Assembly (NCBI GenBank): GCA_024655965.1
Contig: JANLFL010000001.1
Coordinates: 109,090 to 153,836 of the forward strand
Length of the DNA stretch: 44,747 nt
Origin: Caldisericota bacterium
Lineage (GTDB): Bacteria; Caldisericota; JANLFM01
Reading direction: 5' to 3'
This document shows, piece after piece, positions 33,917 to 43,304 of this stretch. The notes under the pieces were generated by a model that ran no database searches, had not been told where the DNA came from, and saw only the letters and a program-made list of their open reading frames with translations. The stretch's first letter is position 1; the number at the start of each line of letters is the position of its first letter. The position numbers and the translations under genes were made by a program.

Positions 33917-35020
33917 TTAACTGATAAGAGAAATTCCGACTTTCGAGAAAAGGTCACCGATCACGTTCCTTTCAACCCCTTTTAGGGCAAGCCCGGCAGC
34001 AAGGTTTAAGGAGGAAATAGCCTCAGAGAACCCCGAAATTTCCTCCTCGATAAAACCTTTGAGCGGTTTCCAGTTAACCACATCCATCCCCAACGCCCGA
34101 GAGAGGAAATCCGGGAAACCAGGGACCTGACAACCCCCACCTGAAAGAAGGATTTTGATCTCCAGGGATGAACTCGACCGGCTCTGGTAGAAATCAATGG
34201 ACCGTTGCAGTTCCTGGACCAACTCCTTCAAAACTGGTTCCAGAGCGCGGTAAACAAAACTATATGGCTCCTCGGAGATTTCTTCCAATTTTAAAGAAGC
34301 CTTGGTGAGTTTTAGAGATTCCGCCTCCTCGAACTTCAGATTCAAACCCCTGGCAATTGCCTGAGTGAAGGAATTACCCGCAATGGGAATAGTACGGAGA
34401 AAAGTTAATACCCCTTCCGCGACAAACAGGAGCATAGTCTGTGAGGCGCCCATGTCAATTATAAAGAAAGCGGAATGCTTCTCGAGAGGTTTTTCGGTTG
34501 CAAGAAAAAGACGGAAAAGAGAAAGATAGGGGACCTCAATGGCCAGGGGGACGAGCTTTGCCTGCTTGCAAGTCCTTATCAAACTTTCAATTTGATGCCT
34601 GGGCGAAGCCCCAGCAAGGACCTCAACCTGATTCTCCTCCTGCGAAAGAGGCTGGAAATTGATGACCATCTCCTCCACGGGAAGTGGGAGGAACTTTTCC
34701 AGGTCCCACTTCACCGTTTCTTCAAGGGGAGCGCCGCTGGATACATCCACCCAGAGCTGTTTTAATGTAGCATGTTGGGGGGCAACCGAAAGAACTACCT
34801 TGTTGGATTTAAAGGACTTCCTCCAGTTTGACCGAATATTATCCGCAATAATGTCGGTCAGAACGATTGTGCCATCCACATAGCTTTCAGAGGGGGTAGG
34901 AAGATATAGGAAGTTATCAAGAATTAAGCGGGACCCTGATACTGCTAAACTGATTGCCTTGATTGAATAAGAACCAATATCAAGGCCAATCATCCTTGAC
35001 TTCGTCCCAAATATTGTCAC
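33917..35020 (-). CDS. pilM: Type IV pilus actin-like ATPase PilM
   Basis: This 367-residue cytoplasmic protein has an actin/FtsA-like fold. The first phosphate motif is GLDIGSYSIKAISL, the second FIIDMGASQTMLLF, and the adenosine motif ILLSGGGCQVPGF. It binds the PilN N-terminus and couples the PilB/PilT motors to the platform. The start is GTG (35018-35020) with GGAAGG upstream; ATG at residue 10 is an alternative. A promoter lies in the gap after pilC. Confidence 0.93.
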   Translation of the reverse strand: MTIFGTKSRMIGLDIGSYSIKAISLAVSGSRLILDNFLYLPTPSESYVDGTIVLTDIIADNIRSNWRKSFKSNKVVLSVAPQHATLKQLWVDVSSGAPLEETVKWDLEKFLPLPVEEMVINFQPLSQEENQVEVLAGASPRHQIESLIRTCKQAKLVPLAIEVPYLSLFRLFLATEKPLEKHSAFFIIDMGASQTMLLFVAEGVLTFLRTIPIAGNSFTQAIARGLNLKFEEAESLKLTKASLKLEEISEEPYSFVYRALEPVLKELVQELQRSIDFYQSRSSSSLEIKILLSGGGCQVPGFPDFLSRALGMDVVNWKPLKGFIEEEISGFSEAISSLNLAAGLALKGVERNVIGDLFSKVGISLIS

Positions 35021-35054
35021 TCTCGGACCTTCCCTCTCCTTAAGATTGGCTTCA

Positions 35055-35083
35055 ATTTTATCATAGAAGTCTTATTTCCTCAA
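35055..35083 (-). promoter_or_regulatory. Promoter upstream of pilM
   Basis: On the minus strand TTGAGG (35083-35078) and TAAAAT (35060-35055) are 17 nt apart in the 77-bp gap between pilC and pilM. It would let the platform genes be expressed separately from the motor genes. Confidence 0.5.
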
Positions 35084-35097
35084 TAAAAAACTGAAAA

Positions 35098-36315
35098 TTA
35101 TTTTATTCCTCCCAGAAGGGCAAAATAAGGAAGGAAGAGTGAAATTAAAATAAATCCCACAATTCCCCCCATGAAGACAAGCATTACAGGCTCTATTGTG
35201 GCCGTGAGGTTGGCAACAGCCGATTCAACCTCCTGGTCATAAAAGGCTGAAACCTTCGTGAGAAGCTCTTCCAAAGCTCCGGATTCTTCTCCTGCGGTGG
35301 TCATCTGGACGACGATTGGGGGGAAAAGGTCGGATTGAGACATTAATGTCCCAATTCGAATTCCCTCCCGAACCCCATTTGCGATTCGCTGGATCTCCTC
35401 AGAATAAATAGCATTGTCAACTGCCCGGGAACAAACATCGAGAGCTTGAAGGAGAGGGACTCCTGACTGTAAGAGAGTGGCAAGTGTCCGGGTGAAACGG
35501 GAAAGGGCGGTCTTCTGGGTCAGGGGGCCGAAGACCGGGAGTTTCATCCGGAAGCGGTCCCAATTCGCCCTCCCTTTGGGGGTTCTGATATAACGCCTTA
35601 AGAGAAAGGCACCTCCCACGATCAAGATGATAAAAACATACCAGTAACCCAGAAGAAGGTTGGAAAACCCCATAGTGATTTTTGTGGGAAGGGGGATGGG
35701 AACATCGAGCTCGTTGAGCATGCTTGTAAAGGTCGGAAGAACCCCAGCAACGAGAAGGATTACCACGCCCACAGCAAGGACCAGAAGAATAATTGGGTAA
35801 GTGAGGGCGTTTTTTATCTTTGCCCTTATGGCAATGTCCTTTTCGCTGAAAGTTGCCAGGCGATCGAGGGCATCCTCAAGGTTTCCCCCCACTTCCCCCG
35901 CGGCGACCATGTTGGTGTAAAGGGTGGAAAAAATCTGGGGAAAGCGCGCCATGCTCGCAGACAAGGTTGTTCCCGCTTCCAGGTCCTTCCTCAGGGTGCT
36001 GATGATTTCCTTAAAACGAGGGTTTTTGGTTTGTTCTTCAAGGACGGTTAAGCAACGGACAGCGGAAATCCCGGAACGCAACATGGTGGAGAATTGCCGG
36101 GTGAAAACAGAAATATCTTTTATCGTAACCTTCTGGCTGGTGAGGGTAAATTTTCCGAGGGAAATACCCAGGGGTGCCTTTTTCTGGGAAAGAGTGAGGA
36201 TGGTGAAACCCGAACTGCGAAGCCGGGAAGCCGCAGCCCGGGAGTCCGCAGCTTCCAGGACCCCCTTAACGATCGCTCCCCTTGAATCCTTCGCCTGATA
36301 CTCGAATTGAGGCAT
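35098..36315 (-). CDS. pilC: Type IV pilus membrane platform protein PilC (GspF family)
   Basis: This 405-residue protein has two homologous cytoplasmic GspF domains (about residues 70-190 and 270-395). They are separated by membrane helices at about 170-195 and 215-240, with a last helix near 375-400. Typical motifs are FTRQFSTMLRSGISAVRCL and FTRTLATLLQSGVPLLQAL. It is the rotor-like core on which PilB and PilT act. It follows pilT by 6 bp. Confidence 0.96.
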   Translation of the reverse strand: MPQFEYQAKDSRGAIVKGVLEAADSRAAASRLRSSGFTILTLSQKKAPLGISLGKFTLTSQKVTIKDISVFTRQFSTMLRSGISAVRCLTVLEEQTKNPRFKEIISTLRKDLEAGTTLSASMARFPQIFSTLYTNMVAAGEVGGNLEDALDRLATFSEKDIAIRAKIKNALTYPIILLVLAVGVVILLVAGVLPTFTSMLNELDVPIPLPTKITMGFSNLLLGYWYVFIILIVGGAFLLRRYIRTPKGRANWDRFRMKLPVFGPLTQKTALSRFTRTLATLLQSGVPLLQALDVCSRAVDNAIYSEEIQRIANGVREGIRIGTLMSQSDLFPPIVVQMTTAGEESGALEELLTKVSAFYDQEVESAVANLTATIEPVMLVFMGGIVGFILISLFLPYFALLGGIK

Positions 36316-36321
36316 TTCCCT

Positions 36322-37410
36322 TTACTTTACTGTAAATTTTGCCCGGTAAGCCTCGGGACGGGCAAATCGATTGAAATCCTCAAGATCAACCACGTGCCTC
36401 ACCGCTTCCTCGTAGGTAATCAAATTCAATTTATAGAGTTCCTTAATCGCCATGTCCATAGTCTGCATTCCCAGTTCCCCTCCTATCTGGATGGCTGAGG
36501 GGATCTGGTAATTCTTTCCATCGCGGATCATGTTCCTGATGCCGGGGGTGGCGATCATCACCTCCGCGGCAACCACCCTCCTCAAGCCGTCCGAGGTGGG
36601 AAGAAGCCTCTGGGAAACAACACCTTCGATGGAAGCAGCCAGTTGAAGCCTGACCTGTCCCTGCTGGTGAGGAGGGAAGGAATCGATAATCCTGTCCATC
36701 GATTGTGCCGCGGAACTGGTATGCAGAGTGGCAAGGACGAGGTGGCCGGTCTCCGCCGCGGTCAAAGCAATAGCCATGGTCTCGAGATCCCTCATCTCTC
36801 CCACCAGGATCACATCAGGGTCTTCTCTCAAAGCCGACCTCAGGGCGTCGGCAAACGAATGGGTGTCCGCCCCCACCTCTCTCTGGTTGACAATCGATTT
36901 CTTGTGCCGGTGCAGGAACTCTATTGGGTCTTCAATTGTGATGATGTGACAGCTTCGGGATTCATTTATGATGTCTATCATCGCCGCCAGGGTAGTGGTT
37001 TTTCCCGCACCGGTTGGCCCGGTGACCAAAACAAGGCCCTGCTGTTTCTGGGCGAGCTTGGCGACGGCTTTGGGTAATCCCAGTTCCTCGATTTTGGGGA
37101 CCTCGTAAGGGATGCAACGAAGCGCTGCCCCGATTGAACCCCTCTGCTTGTAAACATTCACCCTGAATCGGGCAAGGCCGGGGATACTGGTGGAAAAATC
37201 TAATTCCCATTTTGCCTCAAACTTCGCCCTCTGTTCATCGGTCATGCTACTCAGAATAATTCGGGCAATTTCTGCTCTGGTTAGTTCGGGAAGGTCATTT
37301 TGGGGATATAGGATTCCATTAATCCGGAGGACCGGAGGTCTCCCAACCGTTAAATGAAGATCCGAAGCCCCCTTCTCAAGGGTTAAACGTAAAAGCTCGC
37401 TTAATTCCAT
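36322..37410 (-). CDS. pilT: Pilus retraction ATPase PilT
   Basis: This 362-residue hexameric ATPase powers pilus retraction. Walker A is GPTGAGKTT, the Asp box is HIITIEDPIEFLH, Walker B is PDVILVGEMRDLET, and the His box is TGHLVLATLHT. The length matches the PilT family (about 345-370). It lacks the N-terminal MshEN domain and the zinc tetracysteine of PilB, as expected. The ATG start directly abuts the pilB stop (TAAATG). Confidence 0.96.
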   Translation of the reverse strand: MELSELLRLTLEKGASDLHLTVGRPPVLRINGILYPQNDLPELTRAEIARIILSSMTDEQRAKFEAKWELDFSTSIPGLARFRVNVYKQRGSIGAALRCIPYEVPKIEELGLPKAVAKLAQKQQGLVLVTGPTGAGKTTTLAAMIDIINESRSCHIITIEDPIEFLHRHKKSIVNQREVGADTHSFADALRSALREDPDVILVGEMRDLETMAIALTAAETGHLVLATLHTSSAAQSMDRIIDSFPPHQQGQVRLQLAASIEGVVSQRLLPTSDGLRRVVAAEVMIATPGIRNMIRDGKNYQIPSAIQIGGELGMQTMDMAIKELYKLNLITYEEAVRHVVDLEDFNRFARPEAYRAKFTVK

Positions 37411-39129
37411 TTAAATCTGGGCGGTTGCCACCACCCTAAGCACCTCCTCCATCGTGGTAATACCCTCAAGAACCTTGGCCCATCCGTCCTCGAGAAGTGT
37501 CCTCATCCCGTTCTTCTTGGCCTGCTCCTTAATCATGCTGGATGAAGCCCTTTCCACCACCAAGGTCTTGATGGATTCGTCTACAGCCATCACCTCCTGA
37601 AGGGCTGTCCGCCCCAAATATCCCTTACCCTGGCATTTCTCGCAGCCCTGACCTTTATATAATACCACATTTTTTGGGATTTCCAGATCGAGAAAGCTCA
37701 AAGAATCAATGTGAGGGGAATATTCAACCTTGCAATGAGGACAAATTTTCCTCACCAGCCTCTGGGCGGTCACCCCAATGAGGGAGGAAGCTATGAGAAA
37801 GGGTTCAATCCCCATATCCACGAGCCTGGTGATCGCCGATGGGGCGTCGTTGGTGTGCAGGGTGGAGAGAACGAGGTGTCCGGTTAACGCAGCGTTGATA
37901 GCAATTTCTGCTGTTTCCGAGTCCCTAATTTCTCCCACCATGATGATATCAGGGTCCTGGCGAAGGATTGACCTCAGGGAGTTGGCGAATGTCAGCCCTG
38001 CTTTGGGGTTAATCTGAACCTGGTTTACACCAGTAAGCTGGTATTCAACCGGATCCTCAACGGTGATCAGGTTTTTCTCGGGGGAATTCAACTGCCTTAA
38101 AACCGCATAGAGGGTGGTGGTTTTTCCGGAACCGGTCGGCCCGGTTATGAGAATCATTCCATAAGGCTGGTTGATGATCCTCTCAAAAACCATCTGAGAG
38201 TCATGCATGAACCCTAACTGGGAAAGGGAAAGGAGAGTGCTCGATTTATCGAGAATGCGCATAACAACCTTCTCCCCAAAGATTGTCGGGAGGGTAGAGA
38301 CCCTCAAATCGATCTCCTTTCCGTCAATACTCAGGGGGATGCGACCATCCTGAGGGATTCTCCGTTCAGCAATGTTCATCCCGGAAATGATCTTAATTCT
38401 GGAAGTGATTGCCGGGTGAAGGTGCTTGGGGACCAACCTTGCATTGTGCAAAAGGCCGTCTACCCTGTAACGGACCGCGATATCCGTTTTCCTTGGTTCA
38501 ATGTGGATATCGGTTGCCCTCTCCCTAACCGCTTGGGTGATGATTAGGTTAACCAAACGGACTATAGGGGCTTCCTCGGCGATCTCCCTGAGCTGGTCAA
38601 TGCCTACCTCTTCTTCCCCCGGAGGCTGGAGCCCGGGCATTTCCTCAATCTGCTCAAGGGCGTCCTTCACCGATTTATCCACCCCGAAAATTCTATCGAT
38701 GGCTGCCTGAATATTGCTTTCCGTCGCAACCCGGGGTTCCACCACCATTCCGGTAATCAAACGGACGTGGTCAATGGCATAAACATCAAGGGGATCAGCC
38801 ATGGCGATAAACAATTTGTCCCCCTCCCTCCCAACGGGGATCAACTTATACCGACGGCACACATCCTCCGGTACGATCTTTGCCACCTCAAGGGAAAGGT
38901 CAATGTTCCCCAGATCTATGAAGGGGATATTCCACTGGCGAGCGATGGCCTGGGCAAGCTGCTCCTCATTGATTAACCCCATGTTAATCAAAATCTTCCC
39001 CATTAGTTCCCTGGCGTGTGCCCTGGAACTCTTTGTGGCCTGAACAACCTCCAGGGCCTTTTCAAGCTGATCCTGGGTAATGAAGCCCATCTCGACTAAA
39101 ATTTCACCAATTCTCTTCCTAGCAGCCAC
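37411..39129 (-). CDS. pilB: Pilus extension ATPase PilB with N-terminal MshEN domain
   Basis: This 572-residue GspE/PilB motor has two tandem MshEN half-motifs (RIGEILVEMGFITQDQL and MGKILINMGLINEEQL). In relatives this domain binds cyclic di-GMP. The motor has Walker A (GPTGSGKTT), Asp box (LITVEDPVEYQLTG), Walker B (PDIIMVGEIRDSET) and the His box (TGHLVLSTLHT). A zinc tetracysteine module of CPHC and CEKC is near residue 460. The start is GTG (39127-39129), directly after the preceding stop codon. It polymerises pilins, none of which are encoded in this window. Confidence 0.96.
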   Translation of the reverse strand: MAARKRIGEILVEMGFITQDQLEKALEVVQATKSSRAHARELMGKILINMGLINEEQLAQAIARQWNIPFIDLGNIDLSLEVAKIVPEDVCRRYKLIPVGREGDKLFIAMADPLDVYAIDHVRLITGMVVEPRVATESNIQAAIDRIFGVDKSVKDALEQIEEMPGLQPPGEEEVGIDQLREIAEEAPIVRLVNLIITQAVRERATDIHIEPRKTDIAVRYRVDGLLHNARLVPKHLHPAITSRIKIISGMNIAERRIPQDGRIPLSIDGKEIDLRVSTLPTIFGEKVVMRILDKSSTLLSLSQLGFMHDSQMVFERIINQPYGMILITGPTGSGKTTTLYAVLRQLNSPEKNLITVEDPVEYQLTGVNQVQINPKAGLTFANSLRSILRQDPDIIMVGEIRDSETAEIAINAALTGHLVLSTLHTNDAPSAITRLVDMGIEPFLIASSLIGVTAQRLVRKICPHCKVEYSPHIDSLSFLDLEIPKNVVLYKGQGCEKCQGKGYLGRTALQEVMAVDESIKTLVVERASSSMIKEQAKKNGMRTLLEDGWAKVLEGITTMEEVLRVVATAQI

Positions 39130-40218
39130 TTAGAATTCCTTTCCGTAAAGACCCTTTAACCGCAATTTCATCTCATTGGGGGATTGGGCGAAAGCAATGG
39201 CGTCCTCCTCGGTGATCAACCTCTGCTCATAAAGTTCATAAATTGCCTGATCGAAAGTCTGCATCCCATCGTAAGATCCCTTGCGGATGGCTGAGGGGAT
39301 TTCGCTCAAATTCCCGTTCCTGATTAAATCCCTCACATAAGGGGTGTTTACCAGGATTTCACAGGCGAGGATCAAACCGTCCGCCTCCGCCCGGGGCAAC
39401 AAAAGCTGGGAAATGATCGCTCTTAAATTCAAGGAAATTTCCGCGAAAGCCTGCCCTTGAGAAGGCGAAGGGAAAAAGGACACCAGCCTTTCCAGGGCAG
39501 CGACCGCGTTCGTGGAATGGAGTGTCCCCAATACCAGGTGACCTGTCTCCGAAAAATGAAGGGCGGCTTTAACTGTCTCGTAATCGCGGATCTCACCTAT
39601 TACGATCACATCGGGGGTTTGCCTCAAGGCGTCCTTAAGCCCCATGGAAAAAGAAACCGCATCAAGGGCGATCTCCCTCTGAGAAACGAGGGACTTCTTG
39701 TCATAATGGAGGTATTCAATCGGGTCCTCGAGGGTGATAATGTGCCCCGGAAGGAGGCTGTTGCGGTAATCAATTAAGCAAGCGAGGGTGGTGGATTTTC
39801 CCATTCCCGCAGCCCCGGTGATCAGGACCATTCCCCTTTTTTCCAGAGCGATGGTTTTCAGTATCCCGGGAAGGCGCAATTCCTCAAAAGAGGGAATCTG
39901 ATCCCTGACCGTGCGAAAGACGCAGGCAACGGTCTCTTTCTGATAGTAGATATTAACCCGGAATCGCCCAACCTCCTTGTTCCAATAGGCAAGGTTGACC
40001 TGGAGGTGTCTTTTAAACCTTTCCTTTTGCTCCGGGTTTAAAAGCGAATTCGCCAGTTCTTCTGTTTCTTCAGGAGAAAGCTCTTTTTCCTCAATGGGAG
40101 AAAGTTGATTGTAGATCCTTAAAACGGGAGGGGAAAAAGCTTTTATGTAAAGGTCGGAGGCATCTTTTTCCCTGGCGCTCTTTAACCATTTCTGGAGCCT
40201 TTCAAAAATGTCGCTCAT
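39130..40218 (-). CDS. Second PilT/PilU-like ATPase
   Basis: This 362-residue PilT-family ATPase opens the pilus cluster. Walker A is GAAGMGKST, which keeps the GxxxxGKS pattern but lacks the usual PTG. The Asp box is HIITLEDPIEYLHYD, Walker B is PDVIVIGEIRDYET and the His box is TGHLVLGTLHS. It shares PilT's C-terminal MQTFDQAIYELYEQRLIT. It may act as an accessory retraction motor as PilU does, or on a second pilin system. It lies 56 bp after trpS on the same strand. Confidence 0.92.
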   Translation of the reverse strand: MSDIFERLQKWLKSAREKDASDLYIKAFSPPVLRIYNQLSPIEEKELSPEETEELANSLLNPEQKERFKRHLQVNLAYWNKEVGRFRVNIYYQKETVACVFRTVRDQIPSFEELRLPGILKTIALEKRGMVLITGAAGMGKSTTLACLIDYRNSLLPGHIITLEDPIEYLHYDKKSLVSQREIALDAVSFSMGLKDALRQTPDVIVIGEIRDYETVKAALHFSETGHLVLGTLHSTNAVAALERLVSFFPSPSQGQAFAEISLNLRAIISQLLLPRAEADGLILACEILVNTPYVRDLIRNGNLSEIPSAIRKGSYDGMQTFDQAIYELYEQRLITEEDAIAFAQSPNEMKLRLKGLYGKEF

Positions 40219-40274
40219 ATGCCTACCGCCATTTTACCTTGAATCCATCCTTTTTGGAGAAAAAATGGAAGGAA

Positions 40275-41291
40275 TTATCCAAAACGAGGATTCCCAATCC
40301 TCATTTTTTCCCGGACTTCCTCCATTGTCCTGGAGGCCACGCTTCGAGCCTTCTGGTTTCCCATATCCAGAAGCTCCCTCAGGTTTTTGGGGTTTCCCAA
40401 AATCTGGGCTCTTCTTTCCCGGATCGGATCGAGCAGTTCATTGAGGATCGCAGCAAGGTCCTCCTTATCCGCCACGCACCCAAGGCGGCCATTCTTGCAT
40501 GCGGTCTCAATATAGGGAGCGTTTTCTTTGTTGAACGCTTTGTGGAAAGCAAAAACAGTGCAAACGTCGGGATGGCCAGGATCGTCCTTCCTGATTTTCT
40601 CCGGGTCAGTAACCATCGCTTTAACCTTTTCCCTGACCTCCTCCTTTGAAGCAGAAAGGGAGATGTCGTTTCCCAGGCTCTTGCTCATCTTTTTATTTCC
40701 ATTGATCCCAGGGAGTCGGGAAACCTCAGAAAGCATGGCTTCCGGTTCCGGGAAGGTCTGGCCGTAAAGGTAATTGAACCTTCGGGCAATCTCCCTGGTC
40801 AGCTCAATGTGAGAAACCTGGTCCTCCCCGACCGGAACAAGATCCGCCCTGTAAAGGAGAATATCCGCCGCCTGAAGCACGGGGTATCCCAGAAGGCCCA
40901 GGGAAGCAAGGCCCTCCTCAATGTGCAGGTCCTCAAGTTTATCCTTGAGGGTAGGGATCCTCTCCGCCCGGGAGATGGTAACGAGCATCTGGAAAAGAAG
41001 GTAGAGCTCCGAGTGTTCCGGAACGCAGGACTGGATAAAAAGGGTGCTTTTATACGGGTCAAGGCCCACCGAGAGGTAATCGACAAAAATGCTCTTGGCG
41101 CTCTCCCGGACCTCTTCGGGGCTTTCATAATGGGTGGTCAGGGCGTGAAGGTCAGCGACCATGTAATAGCAATCATACATTTCCTGAAGCTTTAAGCGGT
41201 TGACAATTGAACCAACATAATGCCCCAGATGAAGATTCCCGGAGGCTCGATCACCGGTCAAAATCCTTTTCTTCACCGTTTTTTCTTCCAT
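40275..41291 (-). CDS. trpS: Tryptophanyl-tRNA synthetase
   Basis: This 338-residue class I synthetase charges tRNA-Trp. The HIGH signature is seen as GNLHLGHYVGS, the signature loop as NKKMSKSLGND, and the Trp/ATP pocket region as GEDQVSHIELTREIARRFN. The length is normal (325-340). ATG 41291. The gene has its own promoter overlapping that of the divergent lipid kinase. Confidence 0.97.
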   Translation of the reverse strand: MEEKTVKKRILTGDRASGNLHLGHYVGSIVNRLKLQEMYDCYYMVADLHALTTHYESPEEVRESAKSIFVDYLSVGLDPYKSTLFIQSCVPEHSELYLLFQMLVTISRAERIPTLKDKLEDLHIEEGLASLGLLGYPVLQAADILLYRADLVPVGEDQVSHIELTREIARRFNYLYGQTFPEPEAMLSEVSRLPGINGNKKMSKSLGNDISLSASKEEVREKVKAMVTDPEKIRKDDPGHPDVCTVFAFHKAFNKENAPYIETACKNGRLGCVADKEDLAAILNELLDPIRERRAQILGNPKNLRELLDMGNQKARSVASRTMEEVREKMRIGNPRFG

Positions 41292-41315
41292 TTTTTTGAA
41301 GTTTAGGGAAGGGGA

Positions 41316-41350
41316 ATTATCTTGTCAAATACAAGATTTGCAAGGATAAT
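41316..41350. promoter_or_regulatory. Overlapping divergent promoters with a 7-bp inverted repeat
   Basis: For the lipid kinase (plus strand), TTGTCA (41322-41327) and GATAAT (41345-41350) are 17 nt apart. For trpS (minus strand), TTGCAA (41343-41338) and GATAAT (41321-41316) are 16 nt apart. The two overlap almost fully. The centre holds ATCTTGT-CAAAT-ACAAGAT (41319-41337), a perfect 7-bp inverted repeat that could be an operator. Confidence 0.6.
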
Positions 41351-41382
41351 GCAAAAAACGTTTAAAAGGAGAACGATTTTTC

Positions 41383-42276
41383 ATGAAAACCCTGATAATC
41401 GTTAACCCCGCGGCCAAAAAGGGAAAATCCCTTTCGCTCCTTCCTGAAGTGGAAACCCGTTTAAAGCAATTGAAGTTCGATTACAAAATCGAAATCTCCC
41501 AGAGCCCAGAAGATCCCCCCAAAATTGCCAGACAAGGGCTGGAATCTGGATATCAGTTAATAGTCGCTGGAGGTGGGGACGGGACCTGCCGGCTGGTAGC
41601 CAAAGCTTTAATTGGCACTGAAGGGGTCCTGGGGATCATCCCCATGGGGAGAGGAAACGACTACGGAATGGGATTGGGGATTTCCCATAACCCGCTCGAA
41701 GCATGCGAAATCCTGAAAAATGGGGTACCACGGGAGGTGGACGTGGGGAGGACTCAGGATGGCGAGTACTTTCTTAACGTTGCCGGTGCGGGGTTCGACG
41801 CGGAAGTGAACAGTCTCGCAACCAGGCTCCGCTGGTTGAAAGGAGGGTTTGTTTACACAATCTCGGTTTTCATCACCTTGATGAGGTTCAAAGCCCGATT
41901 TTTCAAACTGGAGTTCGATGGGAGGTCTTGGGAAGGAAGGGCGATGATGGTGGGCGTGGCTAATGCCCCCTATTACGGAGGCGGAATGAAGCTTTGCCCT
42001 TCGGCAATACTTGATGACGGGCAATTTACCGTCTGCCTGGTGAAGGAAATCGGAAAACTGGAATTTATAAAGACATTTCCCAAAGTTTTCAAGGGAACTC
42101 ACATCACCCATCCTGCGGTGGAAATCTTCAACGCATCAAAAATCAAGATTTCAGGAGAGCCGGGTCTGGAATCGATCGCCGACGGTGACTTTCTCTCCCC
42201 TCTCCCCTTGGACCTCGAGACCGTGCCCAGGGCTTTAAAGGTTATGACGCCCAAAAGGGCATCCACCGGATCTTAA
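41383..42276 (+). CDS. Diacylglycerol/lipid kinase family protein (DagK/YegS-like)
   Basis: This 297-residue protein has the lipid-kinase catalytic domain: the nucleotide-binding GGGDGTCRLVAKAL near residue 66 and the segment IIPMGRGNDYGMGLGI. The C-terminal domain includes NAPYYGGGMKLCPSAILDDG, typical for BmrU/YtlR/YegS proteins. It probably phosphorylates diacylglycerol or a related lipid for phospholipid recycling. AAAAGGAGAACG precedes the ATG at a slightly long spacing. It is the first gene on the plus strand after the divergent promoter, and 44 bp separate it from the CoA-transferase genes. Confidence 0.92.
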   Translation: MKTLIIVNPAAKKGKSLSLLPEVETRLKQLKFDYKIEISQSPEDPPKIARQGLESGYQLIVAGGGDGTCRLVAKALIGTEGVLGIIPMGRGNDYGMGLGISHNPLEACEILKNGVPREVDVGRTQDGEYFLNVAGAGFDAEVNSLATRLRWLKGGFVYTISVFITLMRFKARFFKLEFDGRSWEGRAMMVGVANAPYYGGGMKLCPSAILDDGQFTVCLVKEIGKLEFIKTFPKVFKGTHITHPAVEIFNASKIKISGEPGLESIADGDFLSPLPLDLETVPRALKVMTPKRASTGS

Positions 42277-42320
42277 AGAGGTAAAATTAACTTGACCCAT
42301 TCCTTATTAAAGGAGGAAAC

Positions 42321-43304
42321 ATGGACGGATTAGGGAGAATTTTCACGGAAACCGACCCTGATGTCCTTCGCGATTACTTCCGCAGAAAACCCAAGAAGAT
42401 GGTCAGCAAAGTCATGACCGTCAAGGAAGCTGTTTCTCTTCTTATCAATGACGGGGATTACCTCGCGGTTGGGGGGTTTGGAGGAGTGCGCATCCCCACA
42501 GCCGTGCTTCACGAAATTGTCAGGCAGGGAAAGAAAAACCTGGGCTTTTCGGGTCACACCGCAACCCACGATTGTCAAATTCTTGCAGCAGGAAAATGCT
42601 TCAACCGCTGTGACATCGCCTACGTAATCGGGCTGGAAGCCCGGGGGATTCCCAAAATGACCAGGAAGTATTTTGAAAGCGGCGCGGTGGAATGCACCGA
42701 ATGGACGAACGCTGCCATGACCTGGAGGCTAAAGGCTGCCGCCATGGGGGTCTCATTTATTCCCGTGCGGGATATGCTTGGGACTGATACCGCAAAATTC
42801 AGCGGGGCAAAAGAGATAACTTGCCCGTTCACAGGGAAGAAATACCTTGCGGTTCCCGCTCTGTACCCGGATGTGGCAATCATTCACGTCCACGAAGCTG
42901 ACCCTCTGGGGAATTCCGACATCAAGGGGATACTGGTTTCAGATGTGGAACTGGCACGAGCCGCAAAAAAGGTGATCATCACCTGCGAGCGTTTGGTTCC
43001 CACGGAGGTTTTCCGAAACGATCCCAAGAAAACAACTATCCCCTATTATCTTGTTGACGCGGTAATTGAGGTCCCGTTTGGAAGTTATCCGGGGAACATG
43101 CCCTACGAATACTACTCTGATGAGGAACACCTCTCAGAATGGCTCCAAGCCGAGGAGGACCCGGACACCTACCAGGCTTTCCTTGAAAAGTACATCTTCA
43201 ACACCAGGAGCTTCGAGGAGTACCTTGAGCTGTGCGGGGGAATGAAGAAGATGCAGAAATTACGGCAAATGGAGTTTCTCCTAAATCGAGAGGGGGGAAA
43301 ATAA
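42321..43304 (+). CDS. CoA-transferase family I, alpha subunit (glutaconate CoA-transferase GctA-like)
   Basis: This 327-residue subunit has the family I alpha fold: KEAVSLLINDGDYLAVGGFG (oxyanion glycine loop), PDVAIIHVHEADPLGN and a long C-terminal extension. The beta subunit follows with adjoining codons. Such enzymes move CoA between an acid and an acyl-CoA; glutaconate and steroid-ring (IpdAB) versions are the closest layout. The acid cannot be determined here. An AAAGGAGGAAAC SD precedes the ATG. Confidence 0.9.
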   Translation: MDGLGRIFTETDPDVLRDYFRRKPKKMVSKVMTVKEAVSLLINDGDYLAVGGFGGVRIPTAVLHEIVRQGKKNLGFSGHTATHDCQILAAGKCFNRCDIAYVIGLEARGIPKMTRKYFESGAVECTEWTNAAMTWRLKAAAMGVSFIPVRDMLGTDTAKFSGAKEITCPFTGKKYLAVPALYPDVAIIHVHEADPLGNSDIKGILVSDVELARAAKKVIITCERLVPTEVFRNDPKKTTIPYYLVDAVIEVPFGSYPGNMPYEYYSDEEHLSEWLQAEEDPDTYQAFLEKYIFNTRSFEEYLELCGGMKKMQKLRQMEFLLNREGGK

